The translations under genes were made by a program, and so were the position numbers. The notes under the pieces were generated by a model. That model did no database searches. It was not told the origin of the DNA and was given only the letters and a program-made list of their open reading frames with translations. DNA of 64,000 nt from Betaproteobacteria bacterium (GTDB lineage: Bacteria > Pseudomonadota > Gammaproteobacteria > Burkholderiales > JACQAP01), in the NCBI GenBank assembly GCA_016194905.1, contig JACQAP010000008.1:62001-126000 (forward strand), written 5' to 3'. Shown here piece by piece: positions 10,166 through 19,202 of this stretch (position 1 is its first letter; the number at the start of each line of letters is the position of its first letter).

Positions 10166-11409
10166 TCCTGGAACGGCTGCTCGGGCCGCATCGCGAATGC
10201 CATTACCGCACCGAGCAGCATCAACACCATCGATCCGACGAACGGCAGATTCCAGTTGCCGGTGGTATCGATGATCCAGCCGGCCACCACCGGCGAGACG
10301 ATCGCGGCAAAAGCCGAGCCGACGTTCATCAATCCGGCTGCGGTACCGGAGAATTGCGGTGCGATGTCCATGGGGATCGCCCACATGGGGCCGATGGTCA
10401 GTTCGGCAAAAAAGAAGCCCAGGCTCAGACACATCACCGCGACCGCGAGGTCCCGCGTGAACAGCAGCGGCAGCAGCGACAGCATCGCGCCGAGCATGCC
10501 GAACACCACGAGGTTGCGCCGGGCGACAGTGCGGCTGCCAGTCCGGCGCAGCAGCCAGTCGCTTGCGATGCCGCCGATCGTGTCGCCGACCACGCCGGCG
10601 AAGAACACGCCGGAGGCAAAGATCGCAGATTGCTTCAGGTCCATGCCATAACGCTGCAGGAAGTACATCGGAATCCAGCTCAGGAACAGCCACAGCGTCC
10701 AGCCATAGCAGAAATACACCAGGGTGACCGGCGCCATGCGCCGCATCAGCCTTGCCCATGGAACCGGCTGGCCTGTGCGGCCGCCAGTATAGGCAGGGAG
10801 GATCTGCAGTTCGTGCTGCGTCATGCCGGGATGGTCCTTCGGATCGTCGCGAAAATAGAGCACCCAGACGACCGTCCAGGCGAGGCTCGCCGCGCCCAGC
10901 ACGAAAAACGAACCCCGCCAGGTCAGCACTATCATCAGCCAGGCGACCATCGGCGGCGTGATCGCATTGCCGATGCGCGCAAAAGCGTGGGTGATGCCCT
11001 GCGCGAAACCGCGCTGCGAGGCCGTCGTCCAGTGCGACATTGCGCGGGTGGCGGCCGGAAAAGTGGCGCCCTCGCCGAGGCCGAGCAGCACCCGCGCGGC
11101 CAGCATCGAAGCCAGTCCGCCCGCGAAACCGGTCAGGATGGTGGCGCCCGCCCAGACGACACCGCAGATGAACAGGGTTCGGCGCGCGCCGAAGCGATCG
11201 CTAAACCAACCACCGACGATCTGGAACACGAGGTAAGGATAGGCGAAGGCCGAAAATACGAGTCCGACCTGCGTGTTGCTGAGCCCGAGTTCCTGTTTGA
11301 AGGCGGCCGCCGCCGTGCTGACATTGACGCGATCGACGTAAGTGATGAAGTACATCAGGCACAACATCGCGAGGACGCCGTGGGTTGCGCTGATTTTTTT
11401 GATGTTCAT
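10150..11409 (-). CDS. MFS transporter, anion:cation symporter (ACS) type
   Basis: This is a 419-residue inner-membrane transporter with twelve predicted helices. The early segment CLMYFITYVDRVNVSTAA and the loop-2 signature GGWFSDRFGARRTL are typical of the ACS group of organic-anion carriers (hexuronate, glucarate, tartrate, phthalate). The loop motif is conserved, and a central loop around DDPKDHPGMTQHE also fits the group. It most likely imports a carboxylate with H+ or Na+; the substrate cannot be read from sequence. A thioesterase gene is divergent, starting 126 bp away. The C-terminal codons EGES and the stop fall in the right arm of repeat element A. Confidence 0.88.
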   Translation of the reverse strand: MNIKKISATHGVLAMLCLMYFITYVDRVNVSTAAAAFKQELGLSNTQVGLVFSAFAYPYLVFQIVGGWFSDRFGARRTLFICGVVWAGATILTGFAGGLASMLAARVLLGLGEGATFPAATRAMSHWTTASQRGFAQGITHAFARIGNAITPPMVAWLMIVLTWRGSFFVLGAASLAWTVVWVLYFRDDPKDHPGMTQHELQILPAYTGGRTGQPVPWARLMRRMAPVTLVYFCYGWTLWLFLSWIPMYFLQRYGMDLKQSAIFASGVFFAGVVGDTIGGIASDWLLRRTGSRTVARRNLVVFGMLGAMLSLLPLLFTRDLAVAVMCLSLGFFFAELTIGPMWAIPMDIAPQFSGTAAGLMNVGSAFAAIVSPVVAGWIIDTTGNWNLPFVGSMVLMLLGAVMAFAMRPEQPFQEEGES

Positions 11410-11535
11410 ATATGCGACGTGCCGGCAGGTCCGCGCAGTGTACCGTCAGGTGGCGCGGCACATTTGAATGGCCGCGGACAAGTCGTGCTAAATTCGCACA
11501 GAACGCGTCGATCGTACGATCGGGGGGAAGATCTA

Positions 11536-12054
11536 ATGACTGTGGAAGCCTGGACCAAGCTGGAAGAAGAAGTCGCGATGCGCGTGACCAATCCCGGCGT
11601 GAGCCCGCTGGAGGAAATGCGCAAGCGCTCGGGGCTGGAATTTCTGCGCGACATCGCCTCGGGCGTGCTGCCGTTGCCGCCGATCGGAAAAACGCTGAAT
11701 TTCTTCTTGATGGAAGCGGAAGAAGGGCGGGTGGTCTTTCAGGGCACGCCGACCTTCGATTTCTACAATCCGATCGGTACGGTTCACGGCGGCTGGGCAG
11801 CGACTCTGCTGGATTCGTGCATGGCCTGCGCGATACAGACCACGCTCAAGAAAGGTTACGGCTACACGACCGCCGAGCTCAAGGTCCATCTGGTGCGGCC
11901 GATGACCGACCAAACCGGCCCGGTGCGCGCCGAAGGCAAGGTCATCCATCCCGGCAGGCAGGTGGCGACTTCGGAAGGGCGGCTGTTCGGTCCGGACGGG
12001 AAACTCTACGCGCACGGCACGACGACCTGCGTGATTTTTCAGATACCAACCTGA
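11536..12054 (+). CDS. PaaI-family hotdog thioesterase
   Basis: This is a 172-residue single-hotdog acyl-CoA thioesterase. The family signature is in FYNPIGTVHGGWAATLLDSC, in which the HGG loop and the following acidic Asp are the active-site elements, and a later VRPMTDQTGPVRAEGKVIHPGR strand fits the fold. PaaI-like enzymes hydrolyse aromatic or medium-chain acyl-CoA thioesters in the cytoplasm. The ATG at 11536 is chosen because the fold starts near there; the open frame extends far upstream, but that part is antisense to the MFS gene. It is divergent from the MFS carboxylate transporter, which suggests, weakly, a shared pathway. Confidence 0.82.
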   Translation: MTVEAWTKLEEEVAMRVTNPGVSPLEEMRKRSGLEFLRDIASGVLPLPPIGKTLNFFLMEAEEGRVVFQGTPTFDFYNPIGTVHGGWAATLLDSCMACAIQTTLKKGYGYTTAELKVHLVRPMTDQTGPVRAEGKVIHPGRQVATSEGRLFGPDGKLYAHGTTTCVIFQIPT

Positions 12055-12240
12055 GATTTCCGCGCCTCGTTACCTCGCGCCGCACATCTTTAGGAAGGTT
12101 GCAAACTCTCTCGAAAGGGATATTGTGACCTTGGCGGTCGACTCGCCATGATTGCCAGAGCCGCATTTCCCTTGCCGTGACTGAATCGCTACCGGACAGG
12201 CGTTGATCACGGCCCTGGTCTGCTCGGAGGGGCCCACTTG

Positions 12241-15200
12241 ATGGAGCCTGGTCGCAGCCTACCAGAAGAAAAGCACGATCGCGAGGACGCAGCGGCGCCG
12301 TCCCGTCTTGTGCCGGGAGGAAGCCCGCCGCCGGCACCCGCTGGTGCGCGCGAGCTTTCTGTCGAAGTCGGGCAGGCCGGTCAGTCGCAGGAGGAATTGC
12401 GCTTGTTACGCGAACGGCAACGAGCAGCGGATGCGCGTGTCGACGAGCTGGCACGCGTCAACGAATCCTTGCGCGCGGAACCAGTCGAGGTCGGCCGCGT
12501 TCGACGCACAATTCCGCTCGAGCCCGCGGCCGTCGATAGCGTATCCCGCGCCCAGATCGCGGTCATCACCACCACCCTGGCGTCGCTGACGACGGAACCG
12601 AGCCTCGACGCATTCATCGGACCGTTGCTCAAGACCATTGTGCAGCAGGTGGGCGGCCAGGAAGGCGCTTTGTGGAGGAGCGAAAACGTATCCGGGACCC
12701 AGCGCCTGGCTTTGAACTATGAAGCTGGACAACTGGTGCGCGGCGAAGACGCACAGCACCCGGGGCGCTCGCCGCAGAAGATCCCGCGTCAACTGATCGA
12801 AAGATGGAAAAACGGTGATTCGCGTCCGATCGTGTTCGATGCCGCTTCCGCGGCCGACGAGCCGGAATGGGCCGTCTATTGCGACTACTACTCGCGGCGC
12901 GGCATCAAAACGGTACTGATGCTGCCACTGATTTCCGGCGATCAACTGATCGGAAATTTTGCGGTGCGGTTCATCGGCGTGAGAACGTTCCGTCCGCACG
13001 AACTGGAGCTCGCCCAGGCACTCGCGCTGCAGGCAACGCTGGCGTTGCATCTTGCGCAACTGGGCGAAAAAGCCCAACAGGCCGCCGCGGTGCGCGAACG
13101 CGAATCTGCGGAGCGGGAGAAGGCGGCCGAACTCGCGCGGACCAACAAAGCGTTGCTGGCGGAAATCAGCGAACGCCAGCGCGCCGAACAGATGCTGCGC
13201 ACTCATGGCGCGGTCATCAATACCACGCTGAAGTCCTTGACGACGGAATCCAGCCTCGATGGATTCATCCGCAATGTGCTCAAGACCATCGTGGAGCAGC
13301 TCGGCGCCATAGGCGGGGCGCTGTGGATACCGAGCGAAATACCGGACCGCGCGCAGGTCGTGCTCAACTATTACCTGGGCGAGTTCGACGACGGGGAAAA
13401 CATGGCGCACCCCGGCCGCGTTCCGCAGCGCCTGCCTGACGATGTCTCGCGGCATTGGGTCAACAATCGAAACGCCGCGCCGCTGGTGTATGACCGGTCC
13501 TACATCGAGACCAATCCCAACTACGCGCCCTATCGCGAATGGGCGAACAAGCTGGGAATCAAGAGCGTGTTGCTGGTGCCGCTCATGTTCGGAGACGAAT
13601 CGCTGGGCGGGCTGTCGCTGCGCTTCAGCAACGACCGCAAATACACGCCGGAAGAATTGCAGCTCGCGATGACGCTGGGGCAGCAGGCCACGCTGGCGCT
13701 GCAGTTGAAGCGTCTGGGCGAGAAGGCGCAACAAGCCGCTGTCGCTCAAGCGCAGGAGAAAGCGGCGCGCGAACAGGCGGCCAGGCTGGCGGAGGCCGAT
13801 CGGGCGCTGCGTAACAGCGAAGAACGTTGGCGCTTCGCGCTGGAAGGGGCCGGCGACGGAGTTTGGGATTGGAATGTCAAGACCGACGAAGCGTTGTTCT
13901 CGAAACGCTGGAAGGAGATGATCGGCTACGCGGAGGACGAGTTCGAGAATCGCGGCGCGGAATGGATGGCGCATCTCGACCCGGCTGACAAGCCACGGGT
14001 GCTTGCCACCCTGGACGATTATTTCAAAGGCAGGATTGCAAACTACATCGTGCAGTTCCGGCTCCGCTGCAAGGACGGAAGCTGGAAATGGATACTCGCC
14101 CGCGGCATGGCGGTCAGCCGCGATAAAGACGGCAAGCCATTGCGCATGCTGGGCACCCATACCGACATTACGACCGAGGTCGCCGCAAAGGCGGCACTGC
14201 AAGCGGAAGTGATCGAGCGGCGGCGAGCCGAGCAACTGGTCCGCGCCAACGCCGCGCTGATCACGGATACGTTGCGGTCGATCACGCGCGAACCCACGCT
14301 GGAAGCCTTCATCGAGCAGGTATTGAAGACCATCGTCGAGCAATTGGGCGGCATGGGCGGCACGTTCTCCGTGCCCGGCAGTGTGCCCGGCACGGTGCTG
14401 GCTTATCTGCACTACCAGGACGGACGGGTCCTACCCGGGCAGGCATCGGACCATCCCGCCCGCGTGCCGCAGAAAGTTCCGCATCCTTCCAGCGGCTGGA
14501 CGGCACAGACCGCGGAACCCGAGATTCTGGACGCGGAGTACATGCGGACCAGTCCTGATTACGCTCCTTACCGTGAATGGGCGAGCCGGCAAGGCGTGAA
14601 GACGGTGCTGCAATTCCCGCTGTTATTCGGCGGCGATGCTTTTGGCGTGCTTGCCGTCCGCTTCCCGGTGGAACGGCAATTCAACCGCGACGATCTCGAG
14701 CTCGGCAAGGCGCTTGCGCTGCAGGGAACGCTCGCCGTACGGCTCGCACGGCTCGGCGAAACCGCACTGCAGACCGCGGCGCTGCAGGAACGGGAGCGTG
14801 CCGCGCAGCAGCGCGTCGGCGAGCTGGATCGCGCCAACGCGGCTCTGCAGCGCACCCTGTCGAAGCTGGTCGGCGTCCAGGACCTGACACCGCTGCTGGA
14901 ACACATCCTGCGCGAAGCCGGCAATGTGGCGCAGGCGAGGATGGCGACAATTTTCCTGCACGATGAGCGTACCGACACGCTTTCGCTCGCCTGGTGTGTG
15001 CGCGACGGCGCACCGGTCGATGTGGCGAAGGATCCGCGCTTCGAAATCTGGCGCAAACCCGTTCCGGCGCTCTCCTCCAAGGCATGGAACAAGATCGCCG
15101 AAACCGGAGGTTATTCCTGGTTTTCTTACGACGACGAGGACTACCACACACCGCCCTACGCGCTCGAGTGGCAGCGCTCGATGGGACACCACGCGATCCT

Positions 15201-17799
15201 GCCCGTGCCGCTGCTGGTCGGCGATCAACCGCTGGGCTTCATGGCGCTGTTCTTCGATCACGCGTCATTGCCGGTGCAGGAGCACGTCGAGTTTGCGCGG
15301 GTGTTCGCGCATCAGGCGGCGGCCGCAATCCAACTGGCGCGCCTCGGGGAGCAGGCCCGGCAGGCAGCCATCAGCCAGGAGCGCGAGCGCGCGGCGCAGG
15401 AGCGCGTCGCGCAACTGGTACTGACCAACGATGCGCTCACCCGCACACTCGACCGCCTGGCCTCCGAACCGTCCCTGGACGCCGCGCTCGGACATGTCAT
15501 GGTCGCGATCACGCAGCAACTGGGCGCGGTATCGGCGGCACTCTGGCTGTACGACATTCCGGCCGGAATGTCGCGCATGCATATGACCTGCGAAGGAGGG
15601 CGGATCATCCCGGGCGGCGAATCCGATCATCCGCACTCGCGGGTGCCGATTCCCATTACCGGATCGAATTTCCAGAGCAGGATATTGGACGGCCGGGTGT
15701 CCCTCACCGTAGTTTCACCCGAGAACGGGTTCCACTCGAGCGTATGCGAGTACTTCAGGGCGCAAGGCGTCCACTCGATCCTGAGTGTGCCGATGATGGC
15801 GGGTGGCGAATCGGTGGGCTGCTATCTCGCGCGGCTGACAAAAGGACAGAAGCCGGATGCCGAGCAGATCGAACTGGCTCGTGTGTTGGCACAACAGGCG
15901 ACCCTTCTTGTCCAGGTCACGCGGGTGGCGGATCTGGCCCGACAGGCGGCCGTCAGCCAGGAACGCGAACAGGCCGCGCGCGAGCAGGCGGCTGCGCTGG
16001 AAACGCTCAACGAGGTACTGCGCAATGAGATCGCCGAGCGCCAGCGTGCAGAGCAGCTTGCGCGCGCCCACGCCGCGGTGATCAGCACGACCCTGGAGTC
16101 GATCCGTCAGGATGCAGCGGCGGATGCCTTCGTCGCCCAGGTGCTGAAGATCCTGGTGGAACGGCTGGGCGGGATTGGGGGAGCACTGTGGATGGCCGGG
16201 TCGGACGATGAAGTCGGCCGGGTCGTGCTCAACTATCACCTGGGCGTTTTTCAAAGGGGTGCGGAGATCGATCATCCCGGCGGCGAGCCGAGCAAGCTCG
16301 CGCAGGAGGAATGGCAGACGTGGAACCGAAACAACGCCGAACCGCTGGTGCTGGACTCTCATCACATTGCAACGTCGCCCCGTTACGAGCGGGTCCGTTC
16401 GTGGGCACACAAGCTCGGGATCAAGACCGTCCTGCTGGTGCCGCTTGTCTTCGGCGACGAGTCCATAGGCACGCTGGCGGTGCGCTTCGCCGACGAGCGC
16501 CGGTTCTCCGCCGAGGAGATGCAACTGGTGAAAGCGCTCGCGTTGCAAGCCACACTATCGCTGCAACTCGCACGTCTGGGCGAGCAGGCCAAGCAGACCG
16601 CCGTTCTCGAGGAACGCGAACAGGCCGCGCACGACCGTGCCGCGGAACTCGCCAAGGCCAACAGCGTGCTGCAGGAGTCTCTCGCGGTGCTCGCCTCGCA
16701 ACCGGAGCTGGACCGGTTCCTGGAGCACGTGCTGGCCGCCATCGCCGAACCGCTGCATGCGCACAGCAGCGTGCTGCTGCTGATCGACGAGTCGAGTGGA
16801 ACCATTCGTCCGCACCTCTCATACCGGAACGGCGTGATCCAGACTGCCGAGGAACTGGGCACCTCGGGTCTTGCCCGGGCCCTGGAAGCCTGTCGCGGCG
16901 ATCCTGCCTTCAAGGCCGAGTTCGAAAGCGCCGTTCCCCACGTGTACACCGATGTTTCAAGCACCGACAGGCTTCCCGAAGGGCTCCGCCGAGCGCTGGT
17001 TGCCCTCGGCGCGCAATCGGCGATCTCGATTCCGGTAAGAGTGGGAGAACGCGTGCTGGCGCGGTTCGCCGTGCGTTTTGACCGCGAGCACGTGCCCGTG
17101 CCGGGCGAACTGGAATTGCTGCAGGCGCTTACGCATCAGGTCGCGCTTGCGCTGCACCTGGCCAGTCTGGGCGACCGCGGACGCAAGTCCGCGGTGCTGG
17201 AAGAACGCAACCGGATGGCGCGCGACATTCACGACACGCTGGCCCAGGGCTTTACCGGCGTCATCATCCAGCTCGAAGCGGCGACCGACGCACTCGTCCG
17301 CCGGCGCAGCAAGGAGACCCGGGGACATATTCAAAGCGCCGCGGATCTCGCGCGACAGAGCTTGGCAGAAGCGCGCCGCTCCGTCCATGCACTGAAGACC
17401 CTGGCGCTGGAGGACGCGGATCTGCGCACCGCTTTCGAGGGATTGTTCAACCGCATGACCGCCGGGACCGGCATCCGCGCCCGCGTTTCGGTGGCGGGCG
17501 TGGCGCGGCCGCTGCCAGCCGATTGGGAAGAGCACTTGTTCCATATCGGCCGGGAGGCGTTGACCAACGCCATCCGTCACGCCAATCCGTCGCGGTTCGA
17601 AGCCGTGCTTGCCTATGAAGACTCGCGGGTCACGCTAACCCTGCGCGACGACGGCACGGGCTTCGATCCCGCCACGGCGGCAGGCGAGGGGATCGGCCTG
17701 ATCGGAATGCATGAGCGCGCCGCAGCCATCGGCGCGCATCTCCAGTTGCACAGCGTCGCCGGCAAAGGCACCGAAGTCGTTCTGACGCTGGAGCTTTGA
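12241..17799 (+). CDS. Giant soluble sensor histidine kinase with seven GAF domains and one PAS
   Basis: This is a 1852-residue NarL/DegS-type kinase (HisKA_3 plus HATPase). Order: GAF1 (about 100-280), GAF2 (320-500), PAS (520-650), GAF3 (670-840), GAF4 (870-1040), GAF5 (1060-1230), GAF6 (1275-1450), GAF7 (1475-1645), then the dimerisation/phosphoacceptor segment EERNRMARDIHDTLAQGF (His about 1664) and an ATPase with DDGTGFDPA and GIGLIGMHERA. GAFs are joined by near-identical coiled-coil linkers of the type LGExAxQxAxxxERExAA. GAF1, 2, 3 and 6 are close paralogues, each opening TTLxSLTTE-like and each containing a conserved IKTVLxxPLxxG segment. There is no membrane segment, so it is cytoplasmic. 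GGAGG lies about 10 nt upstream of the ATG; a TTG at 12238 is an alternative. Its response regulator follows. Confidence 0.92.
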   Translation: MEPGRSLPEEKHDREDAAAPSRLVPGGSPPPAPAGARELSVEVGQAGQSQEELRLLRERQRAADARVDELARVNESLRAEPVEVGRVRRTIPLEPAAVDSVSRAQIAVITTTLASLTTEPSLDAFIGPLLKTIVQQVGGQEGALWRSENVSGTQRLALNYEAGQLVRGEDAQHPGRSPQKIPRQLIERWKNGDSRPIVFDAASAADEPEWAVYCDYYSRRGIKTVLMLPLISGDQLIGNFAVRFIGVRTFRPHELELAQALALQATLALHLAQLGEKAQQAAAVRERESAEREKAAELARTNKALLAEISERQRAEQMLRTHGAVINTTLKSLTTESSLDGFIRNVLKTIVEQLGAIGGALWIPSEIPDRAQVVLNYYLGEFDDGENMAHPGRVPQRLPDDVSRHWVNNRNAAPLVYDRSYIETNPNYAPYREWANKLGIKSVLLVPLMFGDESLGGLSLRFSNDRKYTPEELQLAMTLGQQATLALQLKRLGEKAQQAAVAQAQEKAAREQAARLAEADRALRNSEERWRFALEGAGDGVWDWNVKTDEALFSKRWKEMIGYAEDEFENRGAEWMAHLDPADKPRVLATLDDYFKGRIANYIVQFRLRCKDGSWKWILARGMAVSRDKDGKPLRMLGTHTDITTEVAAKAALQAEVIERRRAEQLVRANAALITDTLRSITREPTLEAFIEQVLKTIVEQLGGMGGTFSVPGSVPGTVLAYLHYQDGRVLPGQASDHPARVPQKVPHPSSGWTAQTAEPEILDAEYMRTSPDYAPYREWASRQGVKTVLQFPLLFGGDAFGVLAVRFPVERQFNRDDLELGKALALQGTLAVRLARLGETALQTAALQERERAAQQRVGELDRANAALQRTLSKLVGVQDLTPLLEHILREAGNVAQARMATIFLHDERTDTLSLAWCVRDGAPVDVAKDPRFEIWRKPVPALSSKAWNKIAETGGYSWFSYDDEDYHTPPYALEWQRSMGHHAILPVPLLVGDQPLGFMALFFDHASLPVQEHVEFARVFAHQAAAAIQLARLGEQARQAAISQERERAAQERVAQLVLTNDALTRTLDRLASEPSLDAALGHVMVAITQQLGAVSAALWLYDIPAGMSRMHMTCEGGRIIPGGESDHPHSRVPIPITGSNFQSRILDGRVSLTVVSPENGFHSSVCEYFRAQGVHSILSVPMMAGGESVGCYLARLTKGQKPDAEQIELARVLAQQATLLVQVTRVADLARQAAVSQEREQAAREQAAALETLNEVLRNEIAERQRAEQLARAHAAVISTTLESIRQDAAADAFVAQVLKILVERLGGIGGALWMAGSDDEVGRVVLNYHLGVFQRGAEIDHPGGEPSKLAQEEWQTWNRNNAEPLVLDSHHIATSPRYERVRSWAHKLGIKTVLLVPLVFGDESIGTLAVRFADERRFSAEEMQLVKALALQATLSLQLARLGEQAKQTAVLEEREQAAHDRAAELAKANSVLQESLAVLASQPELDRFLEHVLAAIAEPLHAHSSVLLLIDESSGTIRPHLSYRNGVIQTAEELGTSGLARALEACRGDPAFKAEFESAVPHVYTDVSSTDRLPEGLRRALVALGAQSAISIPVRVGERVLARFAVRFDREHVPVPGELELLQALTHQVALALHLASLGDRGRKSAVLEERNRMARDIHDTLAQGFTGVIIQLEAATDALVRRRSKETRGHIQSAADLARQSLAEARRSVHALKTLALEDADLRTAFEGLFNRMTAGTGIRARVSVAGVARPLPADWEEHLFHIGREALTNAIRHANPSRFEAVLAYEDSRVTLTLRDDGTGFDPATAAGEGIGLIGMHERAAAIGAHLQLHSVAGKGTEVVLTLEL

Positions 17800-17856
17800 G
17801 TCCGGCGGGTACAAAGAATAAACAACAACAAGCGAGACAGCGAGACCTGAAGCATC

Positions 17857-18528
17857 ATGACATCAGATAAAAATAGAAACACATTGAACGCCGCCTCGGC
17901 GAATACCGGCAGGAAGATCACCGTATTGCTTGCCGACGATCATGCGGTCGTGCGCGAGGGGCTGGTCGCCATCATTGACCGCCAGGCGGACATGACTGTG
18001 GTGGGCGAAGTAAACAACGGCAAGCAGGCGTGCGCCTTATGGCAGGCGCACCGGCCCGACGTCACGCTCGTCGATCTGCGCATGCCGGAGATGGACGGCG
18101 TCTCGGTCATCTCGGCCATCCGGGCGATCGAACCGAAGGCGCGCATCCTGATCCTGACCACCTACGACGGTGACGAGGACATTTATCGCGGCATGCGTGC
18201 CGGCGCGAAGGCCTACCTGCTGAAGGACACGCCAAGGGAGGATCTCCTCGCCTGCATCCGCGCCGTGAATGCGGGCGAGACCTACATCCCGCCGGCCCTG
18301 GCAGCCAAGCTTGCCTCCCAGGTCAGCGGCGAGCGTCTTACCCAGCGCGAGCAGCAGATACTCGAGTTGCTGGCCGATGGCAAGAGCAACAAGCTGATCG
18401 CCCGCACGCTGCTCATCACCGAGGGAACCGTGAAGACTCACGTCAAGAGCATCCTGGAGAAGCTCGGCGTTACCAGCCGCACCCAGGCGGTATCGCTCGC
18501 CGCCAAGCGTGGATTGATCAAGCTCTGA
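17857..18528 (+). CDS. NarL/FixJ-type response regulator, partner of the GAF kinase
   Basis: This is a 223-residue response regulator. The receiver domain (about 20-140) has the acidic pair in LLADDHAVV, the phosphoacceptor Asp73 in TLVDLRMPEMDG, the Thr of ILTTYDGDED and the Lys of YLLKDTPRED. The C-terminal LuxR helix-turn-helix (about 155-220) reads LTQREQQILELLADGKSNKL. It starts 57 nt after the kinase stop on the same strand, so the two form a cognate operon. Phosphorylation by the kinase should drive dimerisation and DNA binding; the targets are unknown. An N-terminal extension of about 18 residues before the receiver is unusual but short. Confidence 0.92.
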   Translation: MTSDKNRNTLNAASANTGRKITVLLADDHAVVREGLVAIIDRQADMTVVGEVNNGKQACALWQAHRPDVTLVDLRMPEMDGVSVISAIRAIEPKARILILTTYDGDEDIYRGMRAGAKAYLLKDTPREDLLACIRAVNAGETYIPPALAAKLASQVSGERLTQREQQILELLADGKSNKLIARTLLITEGTVKTHVKSILEKLGVTSRTQAVSLAAKRGLIKL

Positions 18529-18997
18529 GAGGCGGATATCCGTCTCGGCCGCGAAGATGCCTTCCTGGCCTGCCATGGCGAGGGTGGCAGCAAAGCGCAG
18601 GCAGACGACCGGCATGCATCGCCGGCGGGCTTCTATCCCTAAAGAGGCACTCCCTTCTATCCCGCTGTCCATAGGCGGACCTCCGGAAGATTGAGCACTG
18701 AAAAATCCTGCTTGCTGCCGATGGCCCCGGCGCACGCCGCGGACGACACTGTGCATCATCCGTGGCGCGTGCTGGCCCGTTGTCGAACGATGTTCGAACA
18801 GTGCAAGCGCCGCTGCCCCGGATCCGAAGGATTGCTGGAGTAGCGACGATGCAGCAGGCACCGAACCATTGTGGCCGCACAGGGACGGAATCCCGTCCCG
18901 CCGGTGGCATCGCCACGGAGCAGCAAGGCGGCAGCGTCCTTGATCTCGTGTTTCCTCCCCCGAACAAGGCCTTCGGGCCCGCTGTTCGGTTATCCAG
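18529..18997. other. Intergenic stretch without a recognised gene
   Basis: About 470 bp after the response regulator hold no convincing frame. A 15-bp palindrome, TCGAAC-GAT-GTTCGA, lies at 18783-18797 and could be an operator. A strong rightward terminator closes the stretch, so it may carry the 3' leader of the upstream operon or a small RNA. I could not match a known riboswitch. Confidence 0.4.
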
Positions 18998-19035
18998 CGG
19001 CTGGGCTGTTCCCCTGCGGTCCAGCCGTTTTTTTT
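18998..19035 (+). terminator. Rho-independent terminator upstream of the GGDEF/EAL gene
   Basis: A 7-bp stem (CGGCTGG at 18998-19004 with CCAGCCG at 19021-19027) and a 16-nt loop are followed by eight T (19028-19035). It lies 470 bp after the nearest upstream stop and about 170 bp before the next start. It therefore either ends a long 3' tail or a small RNA, or acts as a leader attenuator. Confidence 0.8.
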
Positions 19036-19202
19036 GAGGTGCTGGTAGCGCAACCGAACTCTTCCAATTCTGCAGTAACGATGAATATTCGAAGGACGGC
19101 GTTGCGCCTGGAACACGGCATCCCGGGACACTCTGTCGCGGGTACGCTTGCGCGTGTCCGCAGCGATGCCGTTGCCAATGCGCTGATTTATCCGTGCTGC
19201 CG

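Noticed and set aside
10354-11535. Long open frame upstream of the thioesterase start
   Set aside because: It runs antisense through the MFS gene; the thioesterase fold begins only at 11536 and the upstream part is not protein-like.
18529-19202. Riboswitch of the c-di-GMP-I type before the GGDEF/EAL gene
   Set aside because: A short GCACAGGG-like piece near 18892 lacks the other conserved elements; the match is by chance.
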